Source of the DNA: Algoriphagus sp. TR-M9
GTDB lineage: Bacteria; Bacteroidota; Bacteroidia; Cytophagales; Cyclobacteriaceae
DNA length: 64,000 nt
Assembly (NCBI RefSeq): GCF_027594545.1
Contig: NZ_CP115160.1
Coordinates: 588,501 to 652,500, forward strand
Direction of reading: 5' to 3'
Made by a program: the position numbers and the translations under genes. Below, in pieces: positions 51,238 to 60,482 of the stretch; position 1 is the stretch's first letter; the number at the start of each line of letters is the position of its first letter. Below the pieces are notes generated by a model. That model searched no databases. It worked only from the letters and a program-made list of their open reading frames with translations, and had not been told where the DNA came from.

Positions 51238-53712
51238 ATGAAACAAACTTTACTTGCAATTGCATTGCTGCTGATTTTCCAGAATGGGTTTACTCAGGAT
51301 AAGACCTACTCCGGTAATTATGAATTGGCAGCCAGGTTTTCTCCTGAAAAAATGAAGAAAATGGTTTTTTCTACCCGAGTGGATCCACATTGGTTGAAAA
51401 AATCGGATCGTTTCTGGTACGAATATGAAACCAGCGATGGTAAAAACTGGTACATCGTGGATCCGGTGAGAAAAACGAAAAGCCAACTTTTCGACACTGA
51501 TAAACTGGCGATGGAAATCACCAAAATCACCAAGGATCCCGTGGACGGGCAGCACCTGAAGCTGGATGATCTGAAATTTTTGGAAGATGAAAATACGATC
51601 AAGTTCAAGGTGAAAGGTACTGAGGAGGTTTTGAAGAGAGACTGGGCAGAGATCAAGGAGAAGGACCAAAGCGCCAAGGATTCTATGGAAAAGAAAACCT
51701 TTGTATTTCACTATGATATCAGCAGGCAGCAACTTACCGAGATTACAGACGCTCCAAAAGATCCAGAGCGTTTGTCTTGGGCGAACATAGCGCCAGATTC
51801 TTCCAAAGTGCTTTTTGCGAAGCACCATAATCTCTACTGGATGGACAAGGAGAATTTTCTGAAAGCTGTGAAAGATGAAAAGGACAGTACCATCGTGGAG
51901 CATCAGCTCACTGAAGATGGGGAGGAAAACTTCGAATACGGGTACAGTGGTAGAGGGGATGATAACGTGGAAACTGAGAAAAATAAGGACAAACGCAAGC
52001 GTGTGGGAGCTTACTGGAGTACGGATTCCAGGCAGTTTGTGATGACCCGCACAGACTCCAGAAAGGTAAAGGATCTCTGGGTGATCCATAGCACGAAGAA
52101 ACGACCTACGCTGGAAACTTATAAGTACGCTATGCCGGGAGAAAAGGAACAGCCGATCACCTATTTGCTGCATTATTCTTTTGACTCGGAGGAGCTGTCT
52201 AATCTTCCTGTGGCGACATTCAAAGATCAATCCCTCAATATTTTCAACACCAGTGCTGCTGAAAACACAAGAGATGATGACTTCAGGCCGGTGACTTGGT
52301 TAGGAGACTTGGATGAGTTTTACTTTTCGGTCACTTCCAGAGATTTGAAACGCATAGACCTGCTGCGCTGGAATCTAACCACAAATGAAAAGCAAGTAGT
52401 GATCGAGGAGCGAAGCAATACTTATGTGGAGATGCTAAAGCCGGAGATTTTAGCTGATGAAATTATCTGGTGGTCTGAGCGAGACGGCTGGGGGCATTTT
52501 TATCTCTATGGAAAAGATGGCACCTTGAAGCGTCAGCTTACATCTGGAGCTTTTCACTCTGATCGTGTAGCACGTGTGGATGAAAAAAGCAGGAGGCTAT
52601 ACTTTGTGGCAAATGGCAAGGAAAAGGGAGAGGATCCCTATTATGAGCATTTATATAGCGTGAGTTTGGATGGAGGAGCTATTTCCCTGTTGAATTCCGG
52701 AGATTTCAATCACTCAGCCGAGATCAATGATGCCGCTACTTTCTTTGTGGACAATTATTCTAGAGTAAATACTGTGCCGGTGGCGGTACTGAAAGATAAA
52801 AGCGGAAATAAGGTGATGGATCTGGAAACCGCAGATTTGTCTCAGCTTTTTGCCGCAGGCTATCAGTTTCCTGAGCCGTTTCAGTTCAAGGCAGACGATG
52901 GAATCACTGATCTGTATGGGGTGATGTATAAGCCGTACGATTTCGATTCTACCCGCAAATATCCCATCATTGAATATGTATATCCTGGGCCGCAGACTGA
53001 AGCAGTAGACAAGGCATTTTCAGCCAGGCTGGACAGAACGGATCGACTGGCCCAGTTTGGTTTTATAGTGGTTACACTTGGCAACAGAGGAGGTCACCCA
53101 GGCCGCTCGAAGTGGTATCATAACTATGGGTATGGAGACTTGAGAGACTATGGATTGGCAGATAAAAAAGCCGCCGTAGAGCAATTGGCAGATCGGCATG
53201 ACTTTATCGATAAATCAAAAGTAGGGATTCATGGGCATTCCGGTGGAGGTTTTATGTCCACAGCGGCCATGCTGGTTTATCCTGATTTCTTCAAAGTGGC
53301 AGTTTCATCCGCCGGCAACCATGACAATAGTGTCTATAACCGCTGGTGGTCTGAGAAGCACCATGGAGTGAAGGAGCAGATCAATGCCAAAGGAGATACG
53401 ACTTTCATTTACCAGATTGATAAAAATCAGGATTTAGCAGAAAATCTAAAAGGGCGCTTGATGCTCTCTCATGGCAGTACAGATAATAATGTTCATCCGG
53501 CAAATACGCTTAGAATGGCCAATGCACTGATCAAAGCGGGAAAGCGATTTGATTTGGTGGTTTTGCCTGACCAGCGTCATGGATATGGAGACATGACTGA
53601 GTATTTCTTTTGGAGAATGGGGGATTACTTTGTGCAGCACTTGCTAGGGGATAATACCCCTCCTCCTGTAGATATGGTGGAAATGCAACGCGATAAGCCA
53701 AAGGATGATTGA
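51238..53712 (+). CDS. S9-family (prolyl oligopeptidase / DPP IV-like) exopeptidase
   Basis: 824 residues with a signal peptide (MKQTLLAIALLLIFQNGFT, cleavage near TQD). The N-terminal two-thirds is the beta-propeller DPP IV-like part; the C-terminal alpha/beta-hydrolase domain holds Ser in GIHGHSGGGFMS (residues about 661-672), Asp in SHGSTDNNVHP and His in DQRHGYGD, the S9 catalytic triad. Expected to act in the periplasm on dipeptides or prolyl peptides. It is a single-gene unit ending at a strong bidirectional terminator. The 208 nt before it hold no other gene that I can see. Confidence 0.93.
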   Translation: MKQTLLAIALLLIFQNGFTQDKTYSGNYELAARFSPEKMKKMVFSTRVDPHWLKKSDRFWYEYETSDGKNWYIVDPVRKTKSQLFDTDKLAMEITKITKDPVDGQHLKLDDLKFLEDENTIKFKVKGTEEVLKRDWAEIKEKDQSAKDSMEKKTFVFHYDISRQQLTEITDAPKDPERLSWANIAPDSSKVLFAKHHNLYWMDKENFLKAVKDEKDSTIVEHQLTEDGEENFEYGYSGRGDDNVETEKNKDKRKRVGAYWSTDSRQFVMTRTDSRKVKDLWVIHSTKKRPTLETYKYAMPGEKEQPITYLLHYSFDSEELSNLPVATFKDQSLNIFNTSAAENTRDDDFRPVTWLGDLDEFYFSVTSRDLKRIDLLRWNLTTNEKQVVIEERSNTYVEMLKPEILADEIIWWSERDGWGHFYLYGKDGTLKRQLTSGAFHSDRVARVDEKSRRLYFVANGKEKGEDPYYEHLYSVSLDGGAISLLNSGDFNHSAEINDAATFFVDNYSRVNTVPVAVLKDKSGNKVMDLETADLSQLFAAGYQFPEPFQFKADDGITDLYGVMYKPYDFDSTRKYPIIEYVYPGPQTEAVDKAFSARLDRTDRLAQFGFIVVTLGNRGGHPGRSKWYHNYGYGDLRDYGLADKKAAVEQLADRHDFIDKSKVGIHGHSGGGFMSTAAMLVYPDFFKVAVSSAGNHDNSVYNRWWSEKHHGVKEQINAKGDTTFIYQIDKNQDLAENLKGRLMLSHGSTDNNVHPANTLRMANALIKAGKRFDLVVLPDQRHGYGDMTEYFFWRMGDYFVQHLLGDNTPPPVDMVEMQRDKPKDD

Positions 53713-53736
53713 GCGAAAAGCTCCAACCATAAAACG

Positions 53737-53774
53737 AAAGCCCGAATCAGACAGATTCGGGCTTTATGTTTTTT
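53737..53774. terminator. Bidirectional terminator between the S9 peptidase and slyD
   Basis: Perfect 12-bp stem AAAGCCCGAATC (53737-53748) and GATTCGGGCTTT (53754-53765), five-base loop, followed by ATGTTTTTT; on the minus strand the stem is followed by CGTTTTA. It serves both convergent genes. Confidence 0.9.
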
Positions 53775-53791
53775 AAATCATATCCTTTAAC

Positions 53792-54319
53792 CTACTCGTC
53801 ATGCTCCCCGTGAACCCCATGTACATGGCCATGTGCCAATTCATCCTTAGTGGCTTCACGAACTTCCTCTATATTGCCCTCAAAGTGCAAGTCAAACCCA
53901 ACCAGCGGATGGTTAAAATCCAGCAAAATCTCTTCCCCCAGATCCTTCAGAATTTTGGCTTGCATAGGGTATCCATTTTCATCCATTAAAGGCAAGAAAT
54001 TCCCTTCTTTCAACATCTCTCCGGTAAAGCCATTTTCATCTGAAAACTGCGTTTTGGGCAGATTTACAATCAAGTCCTCATCTACTTCGCCGTATGCGTC
54101 TGCCATGGGAAGCACAAAGGAAAATTCCTCTCCTTGGGACTTACCGGCTAGCAACTCTTCGAATTTTGGCGGCAGGTCACTTGCGCCAAAGAGAAAGTAA
54201 AAAGGATCTTCCGAATCACGGATTTCCACACTGAATGGAGCTGATTCTATCTCGTCTGCATCCTTGCTTACCTTGAGTTCGTAGGTCAATCCCACTACTG
54301 TATTTTCTGTGATTTTCAT
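53792..54319 (-). CDS. slyD: SlyD-type FKBP peptidyl-prolyl isomerase
   Basis: 175 residues. The FKBP-SlyD core starts VVGLTYELKVSKD, with the proline-binding region EFSFVLPMADAYGEVDEDLI and the IF-insert domain (about 85-140). The C-terminal DELAHGHVHGVHGEHDE is the His-rich metal-binding tail typical of SlyD, which helps nickel and copper homeostasis. Conservation of AHGHVHG is strong. Cytoplasmic, with no signal. It converges on the S9 peptidase across a bidirectional terminator and has the methyltransferase 58 nt upstream on the same strand. Confidence 0.93.
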   Translation of the reverse strand: MKITENTVVGLTYELKVSKDADEIESAPFSVEIRDSEDPFYFLFGASDLPPKFEELLAGKSQGEEFSFVLPMADAYGEVDEDLIVNLPKTQFSDENGFTGEMLKEGNFLPLMDENGYPMQAKILKDLGEEILLDFNHPLVGFDLHFEGNIEEVREATKDELAHGHVHGVHGEHDE

Positions 54320-54377
54320 CTGTTCTTAATTTTCTAATGATAGATCCGGATCCCAGGATTATCATCCCGAATCCCTT

Positions 54378-55097
54378 TTATTTGAAAATTCCGTGTCTCA
54401 GTCGTATGCTGATTCGCTCCTTTAAAACTTCCCATTTATTTCTGGGTGTGGATTTTAGGAGTTTTTTGCTAGCGCGAAACACAAAGTATTGGTAATCTTT
54501 TTCTTTGAAAAAAATGGGATAAGTTTCCATTTTTTCCAGGTAAAATCCGTTGGAGGTGATGCTCTTGATCAATTCCCCTGAATCCAGAGGCTGGTCGATT
54601 ACCTGTAGTTTCTGAGGTTCGTTTTCTATCATCCACTGGAGGTATCGAGGGGCGGGGATATGGATAAATATCACCGAATCCTGATGTGCATGCTTGTGGA
54701 TGTTGCGGAAAAGCCGCTGGTGCTGATCCACAGGGATATGCTCCAATACATCCGGAAAAACAAAGAAATCAAAGGTCTTTCCCGGCTTATCAAAGTTTGA
54801 CATATCAGAAACCTCAAACTTCAAGTTGGTCTGATCTTTCCAGAGCACTTTTGCTTTTTCTATGCTTTCCGGGGAAATGTCCACTGCCAATACCTCTCCT
54901 TGCTTGACCTGTGAAGCCAGCAAGTGGCTGACCGTACCAATACCGCAGCCCACTTCCAAAACACTGTCATTGGCATTCAAACCTGCCGCCATCACTTTGT
55001 CCAGAATACTCAAATGCCTGGAGTTGATGCCTGTCACAGCCTGTTTTTCTGCAAACTGATCGTAGAAACTGACGACTTTATCTTTATCCTTTTGCAT
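54378..55097 (-). CDS. Class I SAM-dependent methyltransferase
   Basis: 239 residues from ATG 55097 (MQKDKDKVVSFYDQFAE); an upstream non-canonical codon is unlikely. SAM-binding motifs: VLEVGCGIGTVSHLLA (motif I), VLAVDISPESIEKAK, and FDFFVFPDVLEHIP (motif III region). Small-molecule or lipid acceptor unknown; the C-terminal half has hydrophobic but not membrane-spanning stretches. It overlaps the upstream yfhO-like gene by 14 nt, so it is probably translated from the same message. Confidence 0.87.
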   Translation of the reverse strand: MQKDKDKVVSFYDQFAEKQAVTGINSRHLSILDKVMAAGLNANDSVLEVGCGIGTVSHLLASQVKQGEVLAVDISPESIEKAKVLWKDQTNLKFEVSDMSNFDKPGKTFDFFVFPDVLEHIPVDQHQRLFRNIHKHAHQDSVIFIHIPAPRYLQWMIENEPQKLQVIDQPLDSGELIKSITSNGFYLEKMETYPIFFKEKDYQYFVFRASKKLLKSTPRNKWEVLKERISIRLRHGIFK

Positions 55098-57495
55098 TTT
55101 TTTCTTTGATGGTGAGAAATATACCTCCAATCAGGCATAGTAAGATCAGGTACTGGAAAATGATCATCGGAGTCTTAGTGGCATAGTAGCTTTTCGGCTC
55201 AAATTTGAATACAATCTCGTGTGTGCCAGCAGGGATTAGCAATCCGCGCAGTAAGTAATCCGTTCTCAGAATAGCGGCTTCCTCTCCGTCAATGGTGGCT
55301 TTCCATCCCTCCGGGTAGTAGATTTCAGAGAATACAGCCAAGCCTTCCTGAGCCATGTCTGCAGTGTAGTGAAGCTCATTTGGGGCGTATGAGGTGTGCG
55401 TGATCTGTCCCGCACCTGCCGGTACCTCGCCAAATTCCTCCGTATTGATCGTAGCCTGAGTTTTGGTGTTGATCTTGCCCAGTTCATCTATTTCTTCCTG
55501 ATTGGACTGCACGGATACGATTTGATTTGGAATCCAGGCCGGACCGTTTGCTGCTGGGTTTTCAAATACAGCATTGGCGGCATTTCCAGCAATCACATAC
55601 TTGGTATTCATCATATTGAAGGTCTGAATTCCCTCAAAATCAAAGTTCCCTTCCTGTGCCTTGGTGACAAATGCATTTAACTCAGGATTTAATCTATGAT
55701 CCAGCAAATCCTGATATCTCCGCATTTTAGCTCCGTGGTACCCGCCTAGGCTATGGAAACGATAGGCAGATTTGCCGGTGGCTGTCAATCCCTCGGTAAG
55801 GTCCAATACCCGGAAGTACGAATCGTCTTTAAGGATTTCTTGATCTGCCGGAGTTTCCGCAAAATACTGCTGGGACGGATTGGCAGAGAAAGATTCTTCA
55901 TTTAAATAGTGCCGGTTGACTGACCATAAATCTATGCAGACCAATGCAAACAGGCCTAAGCCTAAAAGCAGGTCTGAAATTTTTTCCTTCAGGGCAAAGT
56001 AAAGCAAAGCAAAAGCTGCTGCTACAAAGCCTAAGCTTCTCCAGGCACTGGCTGAAAGCATGGATTTGCGGTCTTGCCTGATCGCATCAATTAACCAATC
56101 CGGTAAACTCTGATCTGCTGCCCCTTCAAACCTGAATAGCCCTGCGCCTACTGCAAGAATCAACAAAAGCCCTCCTACGATGGCAGTGGAAGCATACAGT
56201 GGTTTGAAGTCCTTGCTCTGGTATAGCCTCTCCAGGGATATAGCTGCCAAAGCCGGAATGGCAAAAAGAGTCATTCCTAACGCCATGGAAACGGCTCTGA
56301 ATTTATTGTAGCCCGGGAGAATGTCGAATAGCAGGTAATTGAACCAACTCAGGTTTTTGCCCCAGGAAAGGAGCAGGGATAAAATGATAATAGCTCCAAA
56401 GGTGTAAAGACTTTCTTTTGGCGCAGCCCAAATCCCAATAATCGCCAAGAAAACTAAGATGACACCACCGTAAATCGGCCCGCCCGTGAAGGGCTGATCC
56501 CCCCAATAGGTAGGAGCCCCCGCAATAAACCCATTGATTTGTGCTGGGTCAAGTCCTTGGCTGCGCAAAGCTCTCTCTGAGGCTGAGCCGGCCCCAAGCG
56601 GGGTACTGCTGCCCCCTCCGTAGAAGTTCGGTACCAAAAGGGTTAAGGTTTCCAGTTTTCCATTGGACCAGGAAAACGCGTATTCTCTATCCAGTCCGGC
56701 TGACTTGGACTCTAAAGTTGCTTGCCCTCGGGTAGAATAGGGGGCGTATTCCAAAGCCGTTGCCAATCGGCCAATATTGGCACCCACGGCTAACACTGCT
56801 GCTAAGGCTAGGAAGCCTATGGCCTTGCCTATAGGGGCCATTCCTTCTGTTTTCCAGTCCTTAGTAATACGTACAATACTGTAAATCACCGCAATGATTA
56901 CGGTATAGTAGGTGATTTGTACGTGGTTGAATTTCAATTGGAGCAAAGTGCCCAGAGCCAAAACCCCGGCTCCTAGTATCCATTTTTTAATAAAAGTAAG
57001 GTGTATTCCCAGCAGAATTACCGGGATCAGACTCACTGCCCAGATCTTTGCGTTGTGGCCGGCTGCCAAGCTGAGGAGGTTGTAGGAGCTAAATGCAAAA
57101 GCCAGGCTGGCCACTATCGCAAATGCCGGTCTGACCCTGAAAGTCAGCAGTAGTACATACATGCCGACCATGCCCAGAAACAGGCTGTTGACCGGGTGGG
57201 GTAGGCCTAGGGTGAGTATGCTTACCAGCGTATTGGTGATGTCACCGGCAAATTCCAGGCTGACAAAGTATGCCGGCATTCCCCCAAAAACACTATTGGT
57301 CCATAGTGCCTCCTCGCCGGTAGCTTCTCTAAAGTCTATGGCTTCCTTTGCAGAACCTTCCCATTTGAGAATGTCCCCCTGGAAAATCACCTGATCTTGA
57401 AGTACAAGCGGAGCAAAGTAAGCGACAACAATGGCATAGAAAATGGCGATTCCCAGAATATGAGGGAGCAGATCTTTCTTGAAATTCAGCTGCAT
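55084..57495 (-). CDS. YfhO-family membrane protein (glycosyltransferase-like)
   Basis: 803 residues from ATG 57495 (MQLNFKKDLLPHI); the open frame upstream would add 13 residues. About 13 hydrophobic segments in the first 500 residues are followed by a soluble C-terminal domain, the architecture of YfhO/GT-C type proteins that modify envelope polymers with sugars. Motifs include FQGDILKWEGSAKEAI near the N-terminus, SSYNLLSLAAGHNAKIWA and LGGYHGAKMRRYQDLL. The substrate is unknown. It stands upstream of, and overlaps, the methyltransferase gene, suggesting they act in one pathway. Confidence 0.88.
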   Translation of the reverse strand: MQLNFKKDLLPHILGIAIFYAIVVAYFAPLVLQDQVIFQGDILKWEGSAKEAIDFREATGEEALWTNSVFGGMPAYFVSLEFAGDITNTLVSILTLGLPHPVNSLFLGMVGMYVLLLTFRVRPAFAIVASLAFAFSSYNLLSLAAGHNAKIWAVSLIPVILLGIHLTFIKKWILGAGVLALGTLLQLKFNHVQITYYTVIIAVIYSIVRITKDWKTEGMAPIGKAIGFLALAAVLAVGANIGRLATALEYAPYSTRGQATLESKSAGLDREYAFSWSNGKLETLTLLVPNFYGGGSSTPLGAGSASERALRSQGLDPAQINGFIAGAPTYWGDQPFTGGPIYGGVILVFLAIIGIWAAPKESLYTFGAIIILSLLLSWGKNLSWFNYLLFDILPGYNKFRAVSMALGMTLFAIPALAAISLERLYQSKDFKPLYASTAIVGGLLLILAVGAGLFRFEGAADQSLPDWLIDAIRQDRKSMLSASAWRSLGFVAAAFALLYFALKEKISDLLLGLGLFALVCIDLWSVNRHYLNEESFSANPSQQYFAETPADQEILKDDSYFRVLDLTEGLTATGKSAYRFHSLGGYHGAKMRRYQDLLDHRLNPELNAFVTKAQEGNFDFEGIQTFNMMNTKYVIAGNAANAVFENPAANGPAWIPNQIVSVQSNQEEIDELGKINTKTQATINTEEFGEVPAGAGQITHTSYAPNELHYTADMAQEGLAVFSEIYYPEGWKATIDGEEAAILRTDYLLRGLLIPAGTHEIVFKFEPKSYYATKTPMIIFQYLILLCLIGGIFLTIKEKNAKG

Positions 57496-57603
57496 GAAAA
57501 GGGATTTTCTTTGAATTAATGGATGCGGTCGCAAATTAGGAATTTATACCCAAAACCAGCGAACAAAATAGGACAAGCCAGCCTGTAATAGATGAATCTC
57601 TGC

Positions 57604-57634
57604 TTTCTATCCCTGATGAAAATCATTACTTTTG
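57604..57634 (+). promoter_or_regulatory. Candidate ffh promoter
   Basis: TACTTTTG (57627-57634) fits the -7 consensus TAnnTTTG exactly. A TTTC (57604-57607) lies 19 nt upstream, one base off the -33 box TTTG. The start point would be near 57641, about 15 nt before the ATG. Confidence 0.5.
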
Positions 57635-57655
57635 CAGCAAATAGCCATACAAGGA

Positions 57656-58996
57656 ATGTTTGATAATTTAAGTTTGAAACTAGACCGGGCTTTCAAGACA
57701 CTGAAAGGAACCGGTAAAATCACCGAAATAAACGTCGCCACAACCGTCAAGGAGATCAGAAGAGCCCTGATCGATGCCGACGTCAACTATAAAGTCGCCA
57801 AAGAAGTCACCGATACCATCAAGAGCGAAGCGCTAGGCCGTGATGTTTTGATCTCTGTATCTCCCGGGCAGTTATTGGTAAAAATAACGCAAGAGGAGCT
57901 GACCAAACTGATGGGCGGCACCAAGGAGGATATCAAGTTGAGTGGTGATCCTGCTGTGATCTTGATTTCAGGCCTTCAAGGCTCGGGTAAAACCACTTTT
58001 ACCGGAAAACTCGGTAGCTACCTGAAGAAGCAAGGGCGACAGGTTTTGCTCGTAGCCTGTGATATTTACCGTCCTGCTGCGATCGATCAGTTGAAAGTAT
58101 TGGGAGAGCAGATAGGAGTGGAGGTCTATGCAGAGCCAGAGAATAAGAATGCAATGGAGATTGCAACTAATGCGATAGCCTACGCCAAGAAAACCGGAAA
58201 GAAAACGGTGGTGGTCGATACGGCGGGTCGTTTGGCAGTGGATGAAGCCATGATGAATGAGATCGAGGCGCTGAAAAAGGGCTTGAATCCGTCAGAGACA
58301 CTTTTTGTAGTGGATTCCATGACTGGTCAGGATGCGGTCAATACGGCCAAGACTTTCGATGAGCGATTGGATTTTGACGGAGTCGTATTGACTAAACTAG
58401 ATGGTGATACTCGAGGTGGAGCGGCGATTTCCATCCGTCACGTCGTGAATAAACCGATCAAGTTTATTTCCACAGGGGAGAAGATGGAGAACCTGGATGT
58501 GTTCCACCCAGATCGTATGGCACAAAGGATCCTGGGAATGGGAGATGTGATTTCCCTGGTAGAAAGAGCCCAGCAGTCCTTCGATGAGGATGAAGCCAAG
58601 CGAATCAATTCCAAAATCAGAACCAATAACTTTAACTTTGATGATTTTCTTTCTCAGCTAGAACAGGTGAAGAAAATGGGAAATATCAAGGACTTGCTAG
58701 GAATGATCCCTGGCATGGGCAAAGCCATGAAGGGAATGGATATAGACGATGATTCCTTCAAACCAATTGAAGCGATCATCCGCTCCATGACCCCTGCAGA
58801 GCGTGAGCATCCGGATATCATAGATGGAAGTAGAAGAAAAAGGTTGGCGGCAGGTTCTGGTAGGACTATCGTGGAGGTGAATAACCTGATGAAGCAGTTT
58901 GCTGATATGCGTAAGATGATGAAGCAGATGAACAAAATGGGAGGTGCCAAAGCTGCGATGAGCAAGATGCTTCCTCCAGGAATGGGGAAACGGTGA
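57656..58996 (+). CDS. ffh: Signal recognition particle protein Ffh
   Basis: GTPase of the signal recognition particle that targets nascent membrane proteins, 446 residues. Start ATG 57656 (MFDNLSLKLDRAF); the TTG 24 nt upstream overlaps the -7 promoter element and is rejected. GTPase motifs: GLQGSGKTT (106-114), DTAGRLAVDEAMM, TKLDGDTRGGAA, and the M domain at the end with GMIPGMGKAMKGMD and a Met-rich tail MRKMMKQMNKMGGAKAAM. Length and motifs are normal. Single-gene unit with its own terminator. Confidence 0.97.
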   Translation: MFDNLSLKLDRAFKTLKGTGKITEINVATTVKEIRRALIDADVNYKVAKEVTDTIKSEALGRDVLISVSPGQLLVKITQEELTKLMGGTKEDIKLSGDPAVILISGLQGSGKTTFTGKLGSYLKKQGRQVLLVACDIYRPAAIDQLKVLGEQIGVEVYAEPENKNAMEIATNAIAYAKKTGKKTVVVDTAGRLAVDEAMMNEIEALKKGLNPSETLFVVDSMTGQDAVNTAKTFDERLDFDGVVLTKLDGDTRGGAAISIRHVVNKPIKFISTGEKMENLDVFHPDRMAQRILGMGDVISLVERAQQSFDEDEAKRINSKIRTNNFNFDDFLSQLEQVKKMGNIKDLLGMIPGMGKAMKGMDIDDDSFKPIEAIIRSMTPAEREHPDIIDGSRRKRLAAGSGRTIVEVNNLMKQFADMRKMMKQMNKMGGAKAAMSKMLPPGMGKR

Positions 58997-59030
58997 TTTG
59001 CGATAATAGAGCAGTTATAAGAGTTATAGA

Positions 59031-59056
59031 CCTAGCCAGAAATGGCTGGGTTTTTT
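59031..59056 (+). terminator. Rho-independent terminator of ffh
   Basis: Eight-base stem CCTAGCCA (59031-59038) and TGGCTGGG (59043-59050) with a GAAA tetraloop and one G-T pair, followed by six T. It lies 35 nt after the ffh stop. Confidence 0.9.
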
Positions 59057-59173
59057 ATTTGATGGATAATTTAATTAGACAAGCCAGTAGCGTTTAGTCC
59101 TTAGCCTTCGTATCTAGATTGAATTCAGGTTTTTATTCTAAATCCTATTGCGCCAATTTAAACCCCGGTTTCC

Positions 59174-59653
59174 ATGAAAACTAAACTGCTCCCTTTGCTT
59201 GTTGTCCTTATCTTCTTTGCTAGCTGCAAAGACGTAGAAGAAATTTCTCCAAACCTTAGACTTCAGGGCTTTTATGAGCAAACTCTCCAAGCGACTTCCC
59301 AGACTGGAGAGGTTCAGTATGACCTAATCAATCATTTTATATTCAATGCAGACGGTACCTTCTCCAGAGAAGATGTTACTTTGAACCGTGGAGGAGACGT
59401 GGTTTTGGGGTTTAGAGCCAGCTACCAAGGGAACTATCAGGTGAAGGATCAGGTGGCTACATTGACCTACACAGATCCATTGATGATGAACGTCGCCGAT
59501 ATTTATTATGTGGGTAAGGAGGACTTGACTATCATGGAGGGGACTTTTACCACTGAGTTTTATGTATCAGACGACTATTCTGAACTGTCCTATAAATGCC
59601 CTGACAATGCCAGATGTGCTCAACCTATTCCGTTTGTTAGGATAGTAGAGTAG
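59174..59653 (+). CDS. Small lipoprotein, paralogue of the next gene
   Basis: 159 residues with a lipoprotein signal (MKTKLLPLLVVLIFFASC, lipobox FASC). The mature sequence KDVEEISPNLRLQGFYEQTLQA continues with beta-strand-like segments HFIFNADGTFSRED, GFRASYQGNYQV and YYVGKEDLTIMEGTF. It is lipocalin/calycin-like in feel, but I cannot name a family. It resembles the gene at 59777 along the whole length (same length, same opening KDV-E-SP and end region), so they are tandem paralogues. No transport or enzyme motif. Confidence 0.75.
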   Translation: MKTKLLPLLVVLIFFASCKDVEEISPNLRLQGFYEQTLQATSQTGEVQYDLINHFIFNADGTFSREDVTLNRGGDVVLGFRASYQGNYQVKDQVATLTYTDPLMMNVADIYYVGKEDLTIMEGTFTTEFYVSDDYSELSYKCPDNARCAQPIPFVRIVE

Positions 59654-59776
59654 CCGGATTGTAAGATGACAAAGTCAATAATAGACCGATATCTTGAGAT
59701 TATTTGAGGCTAATATTTTAGTTCATTTTATGATTAACTGAGTCTTATTTTAACACATACTATCTATATTAGAATT

Positions 59777-60256
59777 ATGAAAAGCAGACTTTTACCCTTA
59801 ATCGCATTGGCTATCTTCATTTATAGCTGTAAGGACGTGGTGGAGCCATCTCCAGATTCCAGAATAGTAGGTGTCTATGAATTGTCCTACGAAGGTAACG
59901 CAGGCTGGGGAGGAGATATATTTAGATTTGTGGATCTAATGCAATTCAATTCTGATGGCACCGTCACGGGAGAAAATTACACCACAGAAGTAGATTCTGA
60001 CGAAGTGTTGGGATATAGAGGCCACTTTACAGGTACTTTTACTATTGTAGAAGGGGTAGTTACTATTTCCTATGATGAAATGTATTATATGAATATGATG
60101 GATGTGAATTATATTCCAAAGGAGGATTTGATACTTTATGAGGGAGCTGAATACTTTCCAGAGTATAGTATCGTGGAAGATTATTCTGAGCTTATTCCCA
60201 TATGTTCACCTAATGCAATCTGTACTGGTACATTGTCTTATTTTAGGGCTGATTGA
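59777..60256 (+). CDS. Small lipoprotein, tandem paralogue
   Basis: 159 residues, lipobox IYSC after MKSRLLPLIALAIFIYSC. The mature sequence opens KDVVEPSPDSRIVGVYELS, with QFNSDGTVTGENY, GYRGHFTGTFTIVEG and NYIPKEDLILYEG paralleling the upstream paralogue, and a late ICSPNAICTGT where the other has KCPDNARCAQP (both carry a Cys pair). The two genes are 123 nt apart and on the same strand. Function unknown; likely a recently duplicated surface lipoprotein pair. Confidence 0.75.
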   Translation: MKSRLLPLIALAIFIYSCKDVVEPSPDSRIVGVYELSYEGNAGWGGDIFRFVDLMQFNSDGTVTGENYTTEVDSDEVLGYRGHFTGTFTIVEGVVTISYDEMYYMNMMDVNYIPKEDLILYEGAEYFPEYSIVEDYSELIPICSPNAICTGTLSYFRAD

Positions 60257-60322
60257 CAAGAGTTGGAAGGTGCCCTAGTGGCTTTTTTCAACTTGGAGCA
60301 AAGCCTTTTTTGCTTTTTCATG

Positions 60323-60388
60323 TTAATTCATCCATCTACTCATAAACTCCAGGAATGCCTCCTTGTAGTGACCACTTACGGTGATGGT
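60323..60388 (-). pseudogene. Remnant: last 20 codons of a second LytTR response-regulator gene
   Basis: On the minus strand this piece encodes ITVSGHYKEAFLEFMSRWMN and a stop, against ITVSDNYKEAFLDFMSRWMN at the end of the intact LytTR gene (61147-61887): 17 of 20 residues identical. At DNA level 55 of 63 bases match (60325-60387 with 61149-61211), with several differences at third codon positions. The coding frame continues only into a poly-Lys stretch upstream, so nothing else of the gene remains. It lies just left of the toxin-antitoxin module, which separates the two copies. Confidence 0.85.
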
Positions 60389-60455
60389 TTTTTTTCTACG
60401 AGAATTTAGCTTTGTTCTCAGAAACCAGTTGGTGTGATTTACGTATTATTTATGA

Positions 60456-60463
60456 TATATTTG
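60456..60463 (+). promoter_or_regulatory. Candidate -7 element of the toxin-antitoxin module
   Basis: TATATTTG matches TAnnTTTG and lies 20 nt before the antitoxin start. TACGTA occurs twice around it (60440-60445 and 60464-60469), 24 nt apart, which could be the operator for autoregulation. A clear TTTG -33 box is missing. Confidence 0.45.
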
Positions 60464-60482
60464 TACGTATAAAATTATCGAT

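Noticed and set aside
51250..52230. 326-codon minus-strand open frame opposite the S9 peptidase
   Set aside because: Antisense to the peptidase propeller domain, with no start context or motif; a shadow of the real gene.
55098..55130. Upstream start for the methyltransferase
   Set aside because: The first codon of the longer frame is ATT and would enlarge the overlap with the YfhO-like gene; ATG 55097 is adequate.
57632..57656. Upstream TTG start for ffh
   Set aside because: The eight additional residues lie on the promoter -7 element, and ATG 57656 gives the normal family N-terminus.
60257..60322. Possible terminator after the second lipoprotein gene
   Set aside because: T-rich stretches are present but I cannot find a stable stem with convincing pairing; left unannotated.
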